Positions 21,809 through 22,570 of a stretch of DNA of 22,570 nucleotides are shown piece by piece (the first letter of the stretch is position 1; the number at the start of each line of letters is the position of its first letter). The translations under genes were made by a program, and so were the position numbers. Source of the stretch: Anaerolineaceae bacterium UBA6073. GTDB lineage: Bacteria; Chloroflexota; Anaerolineae; Anaerolineales; Anaerolineaceae. A model generated the notes under the pieces. The model did no database searches and was not told where the DNA came from. It saw only the letters and a program-made list of their open reading frames with translations. Location of the stretch: assembly GCA_002436085.1 (NCBI GenBank), contig DIXT01000011.1:96286-118855 (forward strand), read 5' to 3'.

Positions 21809-22137
21809 GCGAACTCCCTTTGCTGGTCTAAAAGGTGTTTGCCGTGCGCGAAAGCTTTGTTAAACAGGTCTTCGATGTGTTCGTCATCAATGCGGTAGAA
21901 AATCTGGGTGCCCTCCCTGCGGCTGGAGACAAAGCGCAGGTCGCGCAAGACCCGCAGTTGGTGCGAGACCGCGCTCTGGCTGGTTTGCGTGCGCTGCGCA
22001 AGATCCGACACGCGGATTTCCCCTCCGAGCAGCACCGCCAGGATTTTCAGGCGGGTCGGGTCGGCCAGGCCTTTAAAGGTCAGCGCCATCCGCGCGGCGT
22101 CGGGTTCAGAAAGGAGGGGAGATGAGCTGGCTTCCAT
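21805..22137 (-). CDS. ArsR/SmtB-family zinc-responsive repressor
   Basis: A 110-residue dimeric winged-helix repressor. DPTRLKILAVL (26-36), the recognition helix TSQSAVSHQLRVLRD (52-66) and the wing RREGTQIFYRI (73-83) are standard. The C-terminal alpha5 metal site fits CzrA/SmtB exactly: Asp85, His87, His98, His101 (D-x-H-x10-H-x2-H), whereas the alpha3 CxC site of CadC/ArsR is absent. This points to zinc (or cobalt) sensing. The ATG at 22137 has AGGAG seven bases upstream; longer frames to 22218 run through the promoter and are rejected. It overlaps the ATPase gene by four bases, so metal binding should release both. Confidence 0.94.
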   Translation of the reverse strand: MEASSSPLLSEPDAARMALTFKGLADPTRLKILAVLLGGEIRVSDLAQRTQTSQSAVSHQLRVLRDLRFVSSRREGTQIFYRIDDEHIEDLFNKAFAHGKHLLDQQREFA

Positions 22138-22160
22138 GATGTTTGCTCCTGTATTATGTT

Positions 22161-22207
22161 TATATGTACATATAATCATATTATACGCATTATTGTGTAC
22201 GGCGCAA
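22161..22207 (-). promoter_or_regulatory. Promoter and palindromic operator of the arsR-ATPase operon
   Basis: On the minus strand TTGCGC (22202-22207), a 16-base spacer and TATAAT (22180-22185) form a promoter. The perfect palindrome TATATGTACATATA (22161-22174) covers the expected start site, within a longer AT-rich dyad, as expected for an SmtB/CzrA-type operator. The -35 hexamer is formed by the first bases of the 140-bp repeat. Confidence 0.65.
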
Positions 22208-22570
22208 GGGCAAAACATCCGTCATCGCGAGCCCCCGCTGCTGTAATTACGAGCAAGTAAGAACTACAAGAAGGGGGCGTGGCGATCTGCCTGACTGCTC
22301 CACAGGGAGACAGCGTGCCCTTTGGGTATCGCTTCGCAGGCGCGCAAGGGTAGAACATCCGTCATCGCGAGCCCCCGCTGTTGGAACTACAAGCAAGCAG
22401 GAACAACAAGAAGGGGGCGTGGCGATCTGCCTGACTGCTCCACAAGGAGACAGCGTGCCCTTTGGGTATCGCTTCGTAGGCGCGCAAGGGCAAAACATCC
22501 GTCATCGCGAGCCCCCGCTGTTGGAACTACAAGCAAGTAGGAACTACAAGAAGGGGGCGTGGCGATCTGC
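22202..22570 (+). repeat. 140-bp tandem repeat array, running off right edge
   Basis: Units start at 22202, 22342 and 22482 (period exactly 140), the third cut by the window end. Units differ at few positions. Each holds an inverted repeat: ATCGCGAGCCCCC (22224-22236) and GGGGGCGTGGCGAT (22273-22286), pairing over 11 bp around a variable 36-base loop (CTACAAG motifs). The GTCATCGCGAG...GGCGATCTGCC layout resembles widespread palindromic intergenic repeats. No ORF in it is credible. Confidence 0.88.

Noticed and set aside
20753..21898. A 381-codon plus-strand frame opposite the metal ATPase
   Set aside because: Antisense shadow rich in Gln/Arg/His; the minus-strand ATPase is unambiguous.
22138..22218. 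N-terminal extension of the ArsR-type repressor
   Set aside because: The extra residues come from the promoter and operator; AGGAG precedes the ATG at 22137.
22202..22570. Possible CRISPR array at the right edge
   Set aside because: The whole 140-base unit is repeated, with no unique spacers of 30-40 bases and no cas genes.

Overview
The window looks like a piece of a chromosome from an uncultured or little-studied Chloroflexota bacterium, probably class Anaerolineae. This is inferred from the GC-rich housekeeping genes, tRNA genes without an encoded CCA, interspersed palindromic repeats typical of that group, and the gene families present; no 16S rRNA or other decisive marker is in the window. 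Most genes are on the minus strand.

Left part (1-4960): the start of a membrane protein runs off the left edge, followed by a GNAT acetyltransferase and about 1 kb of gene-poor DNA. That gene-poor DNA carries copies of a roughly 48-bp palindromic repeat and decayed coding traces. Next is an AT-rich block of about 3.1 kb with a small ORF, a DNA methyltransferase fused to a nuclease-like domain, and a TIR-domain protein with a probable TY-Chap C-terminus. A complete tRNA(CAU) gene bounds the block on the right and a 39-bp duplicate of that tRNA's 3' end bounds it on the left. This is the layout of an island inserted at a tRNA, and it is the best candidate here for an undescribed (anti-phage) system.

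Middle part (5021-14463): glutaminyl-tRNA synthetase; an fba-fprA operon (class II fructose-bisphosphate aldolase and flavodiiron protein) with a palindromic site at its promoter; a GT4 glycosyltransferase; an AT-rich GT2 glycosyltransferase; a decayed 5' fragment of a second GT4 gene; an MFS transporter; and a broken short-chain dehydrogenase gene.

Right part (14464-22570): a pstSCAB phosphate uptake operon with an intercistronic hairpin and a possible Pho box upstream; a DUF3048 lipoprotein whose -10 box sits six bases from its ATG; an arsR-type zinc sensor overlapping a P1B-type zinc/cadmium efflux ATPase, with a palindromic operator at the promoter; and a 140-bp tandem repeat running off the right edge, whose first bases may supply the arsR -35 box.

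The flanking genes form ordinary modules for phosphate uptake, metal export, glycolysis with O2/NO reduction, and translation. The accessory material is concentrated at 1-4960 and 10500-12340.
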